Positions 6,296 to 11,091 of a DNA stretch of 11,121 nucleotides are shown piece by piece. Location: positions 1 through 11,121 of the forward strand of contig PCWD01000008.1 of the NCBI GenBank assembly GCA_002787255.1, in the 5' to 3' direction. The translations under genes and the position numbers were made by a program. The number at the start of each line of letters is the position of its first letter. Position 1 is the stretch's first letter. The notes beneath the pieces were generated by a model that did not search any database, had not been told where the DNA came from, and saw only the letters and a list, made by a program, of their open reading frames with translations. The stretch is from Parcubacteria group bacterium CG11_big_fil_rev_8_21_14_0_20_39_14. Lineage in GTDB: Bacteria > Patescibacteriota > Minisyncoccia > Minisyncoccales > GCA-002787255.

Positions 6296-6847
6296 TTATG
6301 CCAGTTTCACTTTTATGGCGCCGGAGCTGGTGATTCCGAGGCATATTACATCATAAATAAGTCCGATTTTGAAATTTGCAGGCATTACATCTTTGGGCAT
6401 CAGGAATATTTTCTTCTCGATTTCTGCTGGCTGGTTTCCATCAACGCTCTTTAAAGATACCCAACCGATAGCATTGCCGTATTTATCAATATGTTTGAAC
6501 CTTACCGGGATTTTTTTTCCTTTCAGGACAGACAAGATTGTCTGTTTTGTTTTCTGTCTGCTTTGATGGGTCTTTCGGTATTTTTCAAGGTCAGACCACT
6601 CTTCTATTTTGCATCCAACTCCATGTTTGGAACTGAAGACCATTTGAATATATTTACGATTAGAATCGGTTAGTTCTCCACCGCTTTCAATTCTTTTCTG
6701 CATTCTTTCGAGCTTTTGATAAGTAGTGCGCGCCTCCGAACGAGTTTTTCCCCAGGCCCATTTTGTCAGGGCGTCTCGATGATGGGTCAACAAGTAATCA
6801 AGCGCAACAAGCAGGTCCAGGTCTTTCATTTCGTTTATTCCGGTCAT
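6296..6847 (-). CDS. Hypothetical protein, 183 aa
   Basis: I do not recognise this protein. Residues 1-60 are helical (LDLLVALDYLLTHH...SEARTTYQKLERMQKRI), residues 61-108 are mixed and very basic (RKTHQSRQKTKQ), and residues 109-183 alternate short hydrophobic strands with loops (KKIPVRFKHID, NAIGWVSLKSV, IGLIYDVICLG, GAIKVKLA), which suggests a small beta-barrel. The layout would suit nucleic-acid or protein binding, but this is inference. It has no signal peptide or metal site. The start at 6847 is chosen because GGAGG lies 5 nt upstream; a TTG 12 bp further up overlaps that SD and is unlikely. It follows a 26-codon ORF and precedes a 31-aa membrane peptide, all under one promoter at 7043-7071. 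Confidence 0.8.
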   Translation of the reverse strand: MTGINEMKDLDLLVALDYLLTHHRDALTKWAWGKTRSEARTTYQKLERMQKRIESGGELTDSNRKYIQMVFSSKHGVGCKIEEWSDLEKYRKTHQSRQKTKQTILSVLKGKKIPVRFKHIDKYGNAIGWVSLKSVDGNQPAEIEKKIFLMPKDVMPANFKIGLIYDVICLGITSSGAIKVKLA

Positions 6848-6878
6848 TATTTCCTCCAAAATTCAATCACTAAATTGT

Positions 6879-6959
6879 TTAGCTTCCTCCCGGACAGTGG
6901 GCTATCGCCCTCAATGCTCCTTTTTGGACCCAGAAATTAACCAGAACTTGAGTCCTCAT
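6879..6959 (-). CDS. 26-codon ORF in the leader of the 183-aa gene
   Basis: ATG at 6959 follows AGGAGGG with 4-nt spacing, the same AGGAGGGAAAAATG arrangement as the beta-helix gene. The peptide is MRTQVLVNFWVQKGALRA plus IAHCPGGS. Its stop lies 31 bp before the ATG of the 183-aa gene. The strong SD argues for translation. It could be a leader peptide controlling the downstream gene or a small protein; it has no obvious run of one amino acid that would point to classical attenuation. Confidence 0.5.
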   Translation of the reverse strand: MRTQVLVNFWVQKGALRAIAHCPGGS

Positions 6960-6976
6960 TTTTCCCTCCTCTCTTA

Positions 6977-7003
6977 TCCTCCATAGCTTTATGCGAAGGA
7001 GGA
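6977..7003 (-). promoter_or_regulatory. Leader hairpin with an anti-SD-like arm
   Basis: In the minus-strand transcript UCCUCC (7003-6998) can pair with GGAGGA (6982-6977) around a 15-nt loop that contains a CAUA/UAUG pair. The same UCCUCC could instead pair with the GGAGGG SD of the 26-codon ORF at 6970-6964. The alternative pairing is visible in the sequence; a switching role is inferred. Confidence 0.35.
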
Positions 7004-7042
7004 CTTTTCAGGGTGCTTGTGGCCAGAGTTGGCTCACATTAC

Positions 7043-7071
7043 ATTTTAGCACATTATTAAAAAGTTGTCAA
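7043..7071 (-). promoter_or_regulatory. Consensus promoter of the 183-aa unit
   Basis: On the minus strand TTGACA (7071-7066) and TAAAAT (7048-7043) are 17 nt apart, with TGC directly before the -10 (extended -10). Transcription would start near 7036, about 77 nt before the 26-codon ORF. Confidence 0.8.
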
Positions 7072-7121
7072 TAGGGCGTGCCACGATTTTCACAGAAGCA
7101 TTAAAAATTTGTCAGGGGGAC

Positions 7122-7150
7122 TTGACAAATTTAAAGTACTATGCTACAAT
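7122..7150 (+). promoter_or_regulatory. First promoter of the non-coding RNA locus
   Basis: TTGACA (7122-7127), 17-nt spacer, TACAAT (7145-7150) preceded by TGC. No protein gene follows for more than 1 kb; the transcript would enter hairpins at 7175-7226 and 7314-7338 and the RNA region beyond. Confidence 0.8.
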
Positions 7151-7174
7151 ATAGTGTTAAGGATAGGTACAAGC

Positions 7175-7338
7175 ACTTTCGGCTGGAGGGCTCGTAAAAA
7201 ATTATTAACGACCCCTTGGCGAAAGTTAATTACTTCTTTCTTTTAAAACTTTAAGGCACACACACTTTATTTATTTACTAATTTGGCCCGAGTAAAGATT
7301 AAAAGAAAAAAGTGGCTTTCCCAATTTTTTGGGGAGCC
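7175..7338 (+). other. Untranslated region with two hairpins
   Basis: ACTTTCG (7175-7181) pairs with CGAAAGT (7220-7226), with inner GGG/CCC (7188-7190/7212-7214) and CGT/ACG (7193-7195/7208-7210) pairs. A second stem, GGCTTTCC (7314-7321) with GGGGAGCC (7331-7338), includes two G-U pairs and a T-rich loop. It is not followed by a T-run, so it is not a standard terminator. No coding frame is convincing here. Confidence 0.45.
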
Positions 7339-7416
7339 CGGGGGACTAATCAAAAATTCAATTGGTTTCTGGGGCCCTCCAAAAATGTAAAAATTCTTGA
7401 AAAATGTCCGACCCCC

Positions 7417-7444
7417 TTGACAAATTCTACAGGTATGCTATAAT
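7417..7444 (+). promoter_or_regulatory. Second promoter of the non-coding RNA locus
   Basis: TTGACA (7417-7422), 16-nt spacer, TATAAT (7439-7444) preceded by TGC. It closely resembles the promoter at 7122 (CTTGACAAATT and TATGCTA-AATATA shared). The expected start is near 7451, about 90 nt upstream of the large inverted repeats and ~480 nt upstream of the tRNA. Confidence 0.85.
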
Positions 7445-7541
7445 ATAAATGTCAGAAGAAAAAGATAATTAGCAAATAGCTCCCCAAGACTTAGGTACAA
7501 TAAAAATTGAAAATTATATAGGTGATGATGTGTTTCTCCTT

Positions 7542-7917
7542 ACCAACCCGGGAATCTTGCCTTGATAAATCTCCGTTCTCGATATTTTTATTATAATTTT
7601 AGGAACCGTTGAGAATTTATTAGGGTTGTGTAAGATTCCCGGATTGGTGGGGAGAAAAGTGGAGAGAGAGCTTGCTCTCAAAGGGGAGTAGGTAAAACTT
7701 ACTGGGTTATGGGACACCAGCTGCGGCTGGATTATAAAAATTTACCCTAATCCGGTTTGAGGATTAAGTCCTCTCCACTTTTCTCCCCGTGCCTAAGAAG
7801 ATTATCCGCTCCTTTAGAATGTCTCCAGCCGAATGGGAATCTTGCCTCAATTATTGAGGTTCCGAGATCTCGGGATAATGGCTATATGCCCAACAAGGTT
7901 CCCAGCTGGCTGGAGAC
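7542..7917 (+). ncRNA. Candidate large structured RNA upstream of tRNA-Glu
   Basis: Three long inverted repeats follow one another. Domain A: ACCAACCCGGGAATCTT (7542-7558) pairs with 7632-7648 at 16 of 17 positions and continues inward through GATAAAT-CTC/GAGAATTTAT. Domain B starts on the next base: an 18-bp perfect pair, 7649-7666 with 7771-7788, encloses hairpins GAGAGC-TT-GCTCTC, CCAGC-TGCG-GCTGG, a GGTAAA/TTTACC pair and AATCC/GGATT. Domain C: GTCTCCAGCC (7821-7830) with 7908-7917 and TGGGAATCTTG (7834-7844) with 7894-7904 enclose three hairpins (CCTCAA-TTA-TTGAGG, CCGAGATCTCGG, GGC-TATAT-GCC), a four-way-junction layout. A promoter lies upstream and a tRNA and terminator downstream. I recognise no RNase P, tmRNA, SRP or 6S signatures. 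Large ornate RNAs next to tRNAs (such as GOLLD or ROOL) are a comparison, not an assignment. Confidence 0.6.
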
Positions 7918-7933
7918 TAATGTTTTGAAAAGT

Positions 7934-8008
7934 CCCGCCATCGGCTAGCGGTGAGGCCACCGGCCCTTCAAGCCGGCGACAGGAGTTCAAATCTCCTTGG
8001 CGGGACCA
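7934..8008 (+). tRNA. tRNA-Glu (anticodon UUC)
   Basis: A complete 75-nt cloverleaf: acceptor CCCGCCA/TGGCGGG, D-stem GGC/GCC with loop TAGCGGTGAG, anticodon stem CCGGC/GCCGG with loop CCTTCAA, T-stem AGGAG/CTCCT with loop TTCAAAT, discriminator A and encoded CCA (8006-8008). The anticodon is TTC. Two points are unusual: position 33 is C rather than the near-universal U, and the first pair is C1-G72 rather than the usual G1-C72 of tRNA-Glu. It appears to be in the same transcript as the structured RNA upstream. Confidence 0.85.
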
Positions 8009-8044
8009 AAACTCTTTGATTTTGTTGCGGGATAACCCGAACAC

Positions 8045-8072
8045 GGGAGTTCGATTCCCTCCACGCCTACCA
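8045..8072 (+). pseudogene. Isolated tRNA 3' end (T-arm, acceptor strand, CCA)
   Basis: GGGAG-TTCGATT-CCCTC is a T-arm with one A-C mismatch, followed by CACGCCT, discriminator A and CCA (8070-8072). The layout, including the G50-U64 pair, is closest to the 3' end of tRNA-Trp as I remember it. No matching 5' half (expected acceptor AGGCGTG) lies within range, and 8009-8044 does not fold as D and anticodon arms. It is probably a tRNA remnant or an integrase attachment-site copy. Confidence 0.6.
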
Positions 8073-8106
8073 AAGTTAGCTGAATCAATTCAGCTAACTT
8101 TTAGTT
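8073..8106 (+). terminator. Terminator of the RNA/tRNA locus
   Basis: A perfect 13-bp stem, AAGTTAGCTGAAT (8073-8085) with ATTCAGCTAACTT (8088-8100), is followed by TTTAGTTT. It starts on the base after the CCA of the tRNA 3' fragment. Confidence 0.92.
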
Positions 8107-8152
8107 TAATTAAAATGTTAGATGGGGGATATACTCAAAGGTAATACCGTGA

Positions 8153-8181
8153 TTGCAAAAAATTTTGGATTAACCTATAAT
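8153..8181 (+). promoter_or_regulatory. Promoter of the lemA operon
   Basis: TTGCAA (8153-8158) and TATAAT (8176-8181) are 17 nt apart, the same boxes and spacing as the TrmB-gene promoter. The start would be near 8188, leaving an ~85-nt leader containing the inverted repeat at 8199-8259. Confidence 0.78.
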
Positions 8182-8198
8182 AAAAACAACTCAATGCC

Positions 8199-8259
8199 AA
8201 TATACTAATTGAATACGAATTATACTGATATTTGTATCATTAGTATGAATTAGTATATT
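8199..8259. repeat. Inverted and direct AATTAGTAT repeats in the lemA leader
   Basis: AATATACTAATT (8199-8210) is inverted at 8248-8259. ATTAGTAT also occurs as closely spaced direct copies between 8239 and 8264. It could form a leader stem-loop or a multi-site operator; nothing decides between these. Confidence 0.55.
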
Positions 8260-8272
8260 AGTATCGCACTTT

Positions 8273-8818
8273 ATGACTATTATATATGTTGTCGTAGGCA
8301 TCATTATCCTTTGGGTAATCTTTACCTACAATCGTTTAATTACTTTAAGAAATCGGGCAAAAGAAGCTTGGTCGGATATTGATGTTCAGCTGAAGCGAAG
8401 ATATAATCTCATACCCAATTTAGTGGAAGCTGTTAAAGGTTATGCCGCCCATGAAAGGGGAGTATTGGAAAATGTAACCAAAGCCAGAACAGCGGCAATG
8501 GAAGCAAAAACAATGGAAGAACATGCCAAATCGGAAAATGGGCTTTCTTCGGCTTTAAAATCGCTTTTTGCGGTCGCGGAAAACTATCCCGACCTCAAAG
8601 CTTCCCAGAATTTTCTTGAATTGCAGAGAGAACTGCGGGATACCGAGGATAAAATTCAGGCAAGCCGAAGGTTTTACAACACCAATGTTCGGGATTTAAA
8701 TATTAAGATTGAAAGTTTCCCGGCAAATGTTATTGCCAAAACCTTTGGATTTAAACAAAGAGAATTTTTTGAACTGGAAAAAGCCGAAGCCAAAGAACCG
8801 GTTGCTGTGAAGTTCTAA
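8273..8818 (+). CDS. lemA: LemA family membrane protein
   Basis: The 181-aa protein is a typical LemA: an N-terminal membrane helix (about residues 3-18) without a cleavable signal, then a long helical bundle. Family blocks are clear: YNRLITLRNRAKEAWSDIDV followed by KRRYNLIPNLVEAVKGYA (19-58), ENYPDLKASQNFLELQREL (103-121), SRRFYN (131-136), and the C-terminal SFPANVIAKTFGF (148-160). The function of LemA is not well defined; it is linked to the cell envelope and is often encoded beside HtpX-type proteases or TPM-domain proteins, as here with htpX downstream. The ATG at 8273 lacks an SD but gives the correct N-terminal helix. It is the first gene of the operon that continues through the four-helix-bundle gene to htpX. 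Confidence 0.95.
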   Translation: MTIIYVVVGIIILWVIFTYNRLITLRNRAKEAWSDIDVQLKRRYNLIPNLVEAVKGYAAHERGVLENVTKARTAAMEAKTMEEHAKSENGLSSALKSLFAVAENYPDLKASQNFLELQRELRDTEDKIQASRRFYNTNVRDLNIKIESFPANVIAKTFGFKQREFFELEKAEAKEPVAVKF

Positions 8819-8836
8819 TGTTCTAATGTTCTAACA
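8813..8836. repeat. 8-bp tandem repeat left of the four-helix-bundle gene
   Basis: TTCTAATG, TTCTAATG and TTCTAACA follow one another; the first includes the lemA stop codon. It is the left partner of the satellite at 9241-9280, which in reverse complement reads GTTGGAAT against GTTCTAAT here. Confidence 0.8.
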
Positions 8837-8847
8837 GATGTAATGTT

Positions 8848-9222
8848 ATGGATAAATTTAAATTTGAAAATTACAGATTTGAAAATTTAGAGGTGTGGAA
8901 GTTGGGGATGAAAATTATCCACGAAATATATAAAATTACAAAAAATTTTCCAAAAGAGGAATTATTTGCTTTAACTGACCAAACAAAAAGAGCTGGCACA
9001 TCAATTGTTTTAAATATCGTAGAAGGCTCGGGACAACCAATATCAAAGGGGTTTGCTGTATATTTACATCGGGCTAAGTCTTCTGTTTTGGAATGTATAG
9101 CTTGTATTAAAATAGCCATTCAAGAAGATTTTATTGCCGAGAAAGATGTTGAATTGCTGGGCCATCTTTTGCAAGAAGAATATTTCAAAATTATTGCGTT
9201 GGAAAAATCCATTCGCAAATAA
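8848..9222 (+). CDS. Four-helix-bundle protein (23S rRNA intervening-sequence / S23 type)
   Basis: The 124-aa protein matches the small four-helix-bundle family first seen as the ORF inside 23S rRNA intervening sequences. It has FENLEVWKLGMKIIHEIYKI (11-30), TKNFPKEELFALTDQTKRAG (31-50), SIVLNIVEGSG (52-62, where the family has S-x-x-x-NIAEG), and a third helix FAVYLHRAKSSVLECIACIK (69-88). The family has no established enzymatic activity; a pentameric or nucleic-acid-binding role has been discussed. The protein is full length. It sits between lemA and htpX, genes often adjacent elsewhere, and both flanks are short satellites, so it may be an insertion. The ATG at 8848 has no SD. Confidence 0.9.
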   Translation: MDKFKFENYRFENLEVWKLGMKIIHEIYKITKNFPKEELFALTDQTKRAGTSIVLNIVEGSGQPISKGFAVYLHRAKSSVLECIACIKIAIQEDFIAEKDVELLGHLLQEEYFKIIALEKSIRK

Positions 9223-9240
9223 CACTTCAACACAATAAGA

Positions 9241-9280
9241 CATTCCAACATTCCAACATTCCAACATTCCAACATTCCAA
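9241..9280. repeat. 8-bp satellite, five CATTCCAA units
   Basis: Five exact CATTCCAA copies fill 9241-9280, and CATTATGA follows, so the array ends 4 bp before the htpX start codon and occupies the place of any SD. Copy number could change by slippage and alter the htpX leader. Confidence 0.95.
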
Positions 9281-9284
9281 CATT

Positions 9285-10181
9285 ATGACATTATACTCTC
9301 ACGCCGAATCAAATACTCGCAAGACCTGGTTGCTGGTTACCGGTTTTTTGATATTTATCATTGTCCTGGGCTGGCTTTTTAGTTATCTATTGGACAGTTA
9401 TGCTATTTTGATAATCGCCGTGATTTTCAGCGTTTTGATGAGTTTTTCAAGTTATTGGTATTCGGATAAAATCGTTCTTGCCATGTCCCAGGCAAGGCCT
9501 ATTGAAAAAAAAGACAACCCCGAACTTTACAGGACGGTTGAAAATCTTTGCATTACGGCCGGCCTTCCTTTACCGAGAATTTTTATAATTAACGAAGCTC
9601 AGCCAAACGCTTTTGCCGCCGGAAGAAATGCCAAACATGCGGTAGTGGCGCTAACCACGGGACTTTTGGAAAAATTAGATAGAGCCGAACTTGAAGGAGT
9701 AATTGCTCATGAGCTCTCTCATATTGGCAACAAGGATATGCTTTTACAAACGATTGTGGTAATTTTGGTGGGAATGGTGGCTATGCTTTCTCAATTGTTT
9801 TTCAGAATAAGTTTTTTTGGCGGCGGAAGACGGGATTCAAGGGGTTCAAGCGGGTTAATTATGCTTGCCCTGGGGATTTTAGCGGCAATTTTGGCTCCAA
9901 TCGCCGCCACCTTGATTCAATTGTCAATTTCCCGAAAAAGAGAATTTTTAGCCGATGCTTCCGGTACTTTGCTGACAAGATATCCAGAAGGACTGGCCAG
10001 GGCTCTTGAGAAAATTTCCAAAGACCCGACTCCGTTAAAAACCGCCAACAATTCCACCGCCCATTTATATATTTCAAATCCATTTCGGGGAAAACAATCC
10101 AAAAATTGGCTGACTAAGTTGTTTCTAACACATCCTCCCACAGAAGAACGAGTTAGAGCTTTACGGGGAATGAAAATATAA
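9285..10181 (+). CDS. htpX: Membrane zinc metalloprotease HtpX (M48B)
   Basis: HtpX degrades damaged membrane proteins. The 298-aa protein has two N-terminal membrane helices (about 14-34 and 38-57) after the family opening MTLYSHAESNTRKTWLL. It has a cytosolic zinc site HELSH (His142, Glu143, His146) and two more hydrophobic segments (155-175 and 190-212). SRKREFLADASG (216-227) supplies the third zinc ligand Glu220. The C-terminal LFLTHPPTEERVRALRGMKI is a conserved HtpX end. Length is normal. The start at 9285 matches the family N-terminus although no SD exists; the ATG follows directly on an 8-bp satellite. It is third in the lemA operon. Its last 18 codons are repeated in diverged form twice downstream. 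Confidence 0.96.
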   Translation: MTLYSHAESNTRKTWLLVTGFLIFIIVLGWLFSYLLDSYAILIIAVIFSVLMSFSSYWYSDKIVLAMSQARPIEKKDNPELYRTVENLCITAGLPLPRIFIINEAQPNAFAAGRNAKHAVVALTTGLLEKLDRAELEGVIAHELSHIGNKDMLLQTIVVILVGMVAMLSQLFFRISFFGGGRRDSRGSSGLIMLALGILAAILAPIAATLIQLSISRKREFLADASGTLLTRYPEGLARALEKISKDPTPLKTANNSTAHLYISNPFRGKQSKNWLTKLFLTHPPTEERVRALRGMKI

Positions 10182-10182
10182 A

Positions 10183-10210
10183 TTTTTGATTTTTGATATT
10201 TGATTTTTGA
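10183..10210. repeat. 7-bp repeat after htpX
   Basis: TTTTTGA, TTTTTGA, TATTTGA and TTTTTGA follow one another immediately after the htpX stop. There is no stable stem, so it is not a terminator on its own. Confidence 0.8.
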
Positions 10211-10225
10211 TTTTGAGCGAAGCGA

Positions 10226-10282
10226 TTGACTCATCCTCCTGTCGAGGAAAGGGTTAAAATATTACGAGGAATGAGGATTTAG
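10226..10282 (+). pseudogene. Second copy of the htpX 3' end
   Basis: A 19-codon stretch reads LTHPPVEERVKILRGMRI-stop, against LTHPPTEERVRALRGMKI-stop at the true htpX end (10125-10181). Many DNA differences are silent. The frame is closed by a stop at 10214 just upstream, so it is not part of a longer gene here. Confidence 0.85.
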
Positions 10283-10301
10283 ATTGAAAAGTTATTTACT
10301 T

Positions 10302-10339
10302 GCCCGACTGAAATTTTGCAAAGCAAAATTTGGGCGGGT
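10302..10339. repeat. Palindromic repeat between htpX tail copies
   Basis: AAATTTTGC-AAA-GCAAAATTT (10311-10331) is flanked by CCCG (10303-10306) and CGGG (10335-10338), making a long hairpin directly before the third htpX tail. It looks like a REP-type element; no T-run follows. Confidence 0.7.
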
Positions 10340-10394
10340 GACTCATCCGCCGGTGGAAGAACGAGTTAAGGCTTTGCGCGGAATGAAAGTATAA
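10338..10394 (+). pseudogene. Third copy of the htpX 3' end
   Basis: Nineteen codons read VTHPPVEERVKALRGMKV-stop. It lies 112 bp after the second copy, and the TATAAA around its stop codon (10390-10395) is 11 bp before tRNA-Ser and may supply a -10 element. As with copy two, the amino acids are conserved better than the bases. Confidence 0.85.
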
Positions 10395-10405
10395 AATAAT
10401 TTTAG

Positions 10406-10493
10406 GGAGAGGTGTGCTGAATGGCAAGGCACTGGTTTGGAGAACCAGCGGGAAGAAATTCCCTTGCAGGTTCGAGTCCTGTCCTCTCCGCCA
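10406..10493 (+). tRNA. tRNA-Ser (anticodon GGA)
   Basis: An 88-nt class II tRNA: acceptor GGAGAGG/CCTCTCC, D-arm TGC/GCA, anticodon stem CTGGT/ACCAG with loop TTGGAGA (anticodon GGA, reading UCC/UCU), a long variable arm containing GGGAA/TTCCC, T-arm GCAGG/CCTGT with loop TTCGAGT, discriminator G and encoded CCA. Confidence 0.96.
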
Positions 10494-10600
10494 GTCGGGA
10501 TTTTTTACTTGTGGTGAGCGGAGTCGAACCATCGAGAGACCGACTTGCCCTGCCGAAATCCCGCTCAGCAGAACGAAGGAGGGAATGCCCCCCAAAAAAT
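10494..10600. repeat. Spacer with imperfect palindrome after tRNA-Ser
   Basis: CGGGATTT (10496-10503) is inverted at 10556-10563, GAGCGG (10516-10521) at 10561-10566, and AGTCG/CGACT pairs lie inside. It looks like a degraded palindromic element. No gene or promoter is evident. Confidence 0.4.
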
Positions 10601-10602
10601 AG

Positions 10603-10640
10603 CAAAATGGGCAAAATTTCGCCCGTTTTGTTATTGCTTT
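10603..10640 (+). terminator. Terminator downstream of tRNA-Ser
   Basis: CAAAATGGGC (10603-10612) pairs with GCCCGTTTTG (10621-10630) with one G-U pair and an 8-nt loop, followed by TTATTGCTTTTTG. Confidence 0.8.
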
Positions 10641-10712
10641 TTGATTTTAATATTTTTACATAGTCTTTACATTAAAAATTATTTAATATAAACTTATGTT
10701 AAGTCAAATTTT

Positions 10713-10904
10713 ATGAAAAATCAAGTGAAAAAAAACAAGTTGCCAAATATTCTCACCCTAAAGCAGGCCTGCGAGTTTTTGAATTGCCATCCCAATACTT
10801 TAAGAAATTGGGATAATAAAGACATTCTAAAAGCTATCCGGTTCGGGAAGCGTGGCGACAGGCGGTATAAAAAAGAGGATATACTTAAATTAATAAAAAA
10901 ATAA
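10713..10904 (+). CDS. Excisionase/MerR-type helix-turn-helix protein
   Basis: The 63-aa protein is essentially one DNA-binding domain of the HTH_17/excisionase (Xis) class. LTLKQACEFLNCHPNTLRNW (14-33) is the helix-turn-helix, and the RFGKRGDRRYKKEDILKLI stretch (43-61) carries the basic wing and final helix. Residues 1-12 are a Lys-rich tail. Such proteins direct excision of integrated elements or regulate neighbouring genes; without an integrase in the window the first role is unproven. A weak promoter (TTTACA 10666, TATAAA 10687, 15-nt spacing) precedes it. The ATG has no SD. A 34-codon ORF begins 5 bp after its stop. Confidence 0.85.
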   Translation: MKNQVKKNKLPNILTLKQACEFLNCHPNTLRNWDNKDILKAIRFGKRGDRRYKKEDILKLIKK

Positions 10905-10909
10905 AAAAT

Positions 10910-11014
10910 ATGAATTCAGATTTAACATTTATCACGAACACAACATTCTCACAAGCTCCAGTTTATAAGGATGTCGCCAATACGCCAGGCGGATGGCGTA
11001 TTCGGCGAAAATAG
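10910..11014 (+). pseudogene. 34-codon ORF, possible truncated N-terminus
   Basis: The ORF starts MNSDLTFITN, which resembles the beginning of large helicase/PLD-domain proteins seen in accessory islands (LTFITNE...). It then runs into an unrelated, low-conviction sequence that includes the palindrome at 10974 and stops at 11012. I read it as the remnant of a gene broken by repeat insertion; it may equally be a chance ORF. Confidence 0.35.
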
Positions 11015-11068
11015 GGCTTAACCTGTCCCGTTAGAAATAGCGAGGGCTCGCAGCGTGAAATTTCTAAC
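10974..11068. repeat. Double palindromic (REP-like) element
   Basis: First hairpin: CGCCAATACGCC (10975-10986) with GGCGTATTCGGCG (10995-11007), one bulge. Second: GTTAGAAAT (11030-11038) with ATTTCTAAC (11060-11068), enclosing GCGAG-GG-CTCGC (11040-11051). Two palindromes spaced by ~22 bp are typical of REP/BIME-style repeats. Confidence 0.7.
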
Positions 11069-11091
11069 AGGATGAAGTAAAATGAGATAAT

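Noticed and set aside
6848..6859. TTG start four codons upstream for the 183-aa protein
   Set aside because: The TTG overlaps the GGAGG that serves the ATG at 6847.
7542..7917. RNase P RNA or group I intron
   Set aside because: The conserved GAGGAAAGTCC and ACAGAA blocks are missing. The GGAGAAAAGTGGAG that looks similar is fully paired with 7771-7784. The P/Q/R/S core of group I introns is not present.
7514..8044. Overlapping ORFs of 63-67 codons in the RNA region (both strands)
   Set aside because: They fall within long inverted repeats and the tRNA, have no SD, and their peptides look like no protein family.
7451..8072. tmRNA (ssrA) ending in the CCA at 8072
   Set aside because: No tag-peptide reading frame, no 5' GG...TTCGAC start and no acceptor partner for CACGCCT were found.
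8871..9267. Antisense ORFs across the four-helix-bundle gene
   Set aside because: The plus-strand frame encodes a clear family member; the antisense frames are by-products.
10510..10566. Minus-strand tRNA suggested by GGTTCGACTCC
   Set aside because: The T-arm does not pair and no acceptor or anticodon arms can be built.
10296..10663. ORFs of 62-99 codons over tRNA-Ser
   Set aside because: Shadows of the tRNA and its spacer on both strands; no SD or family likeness.
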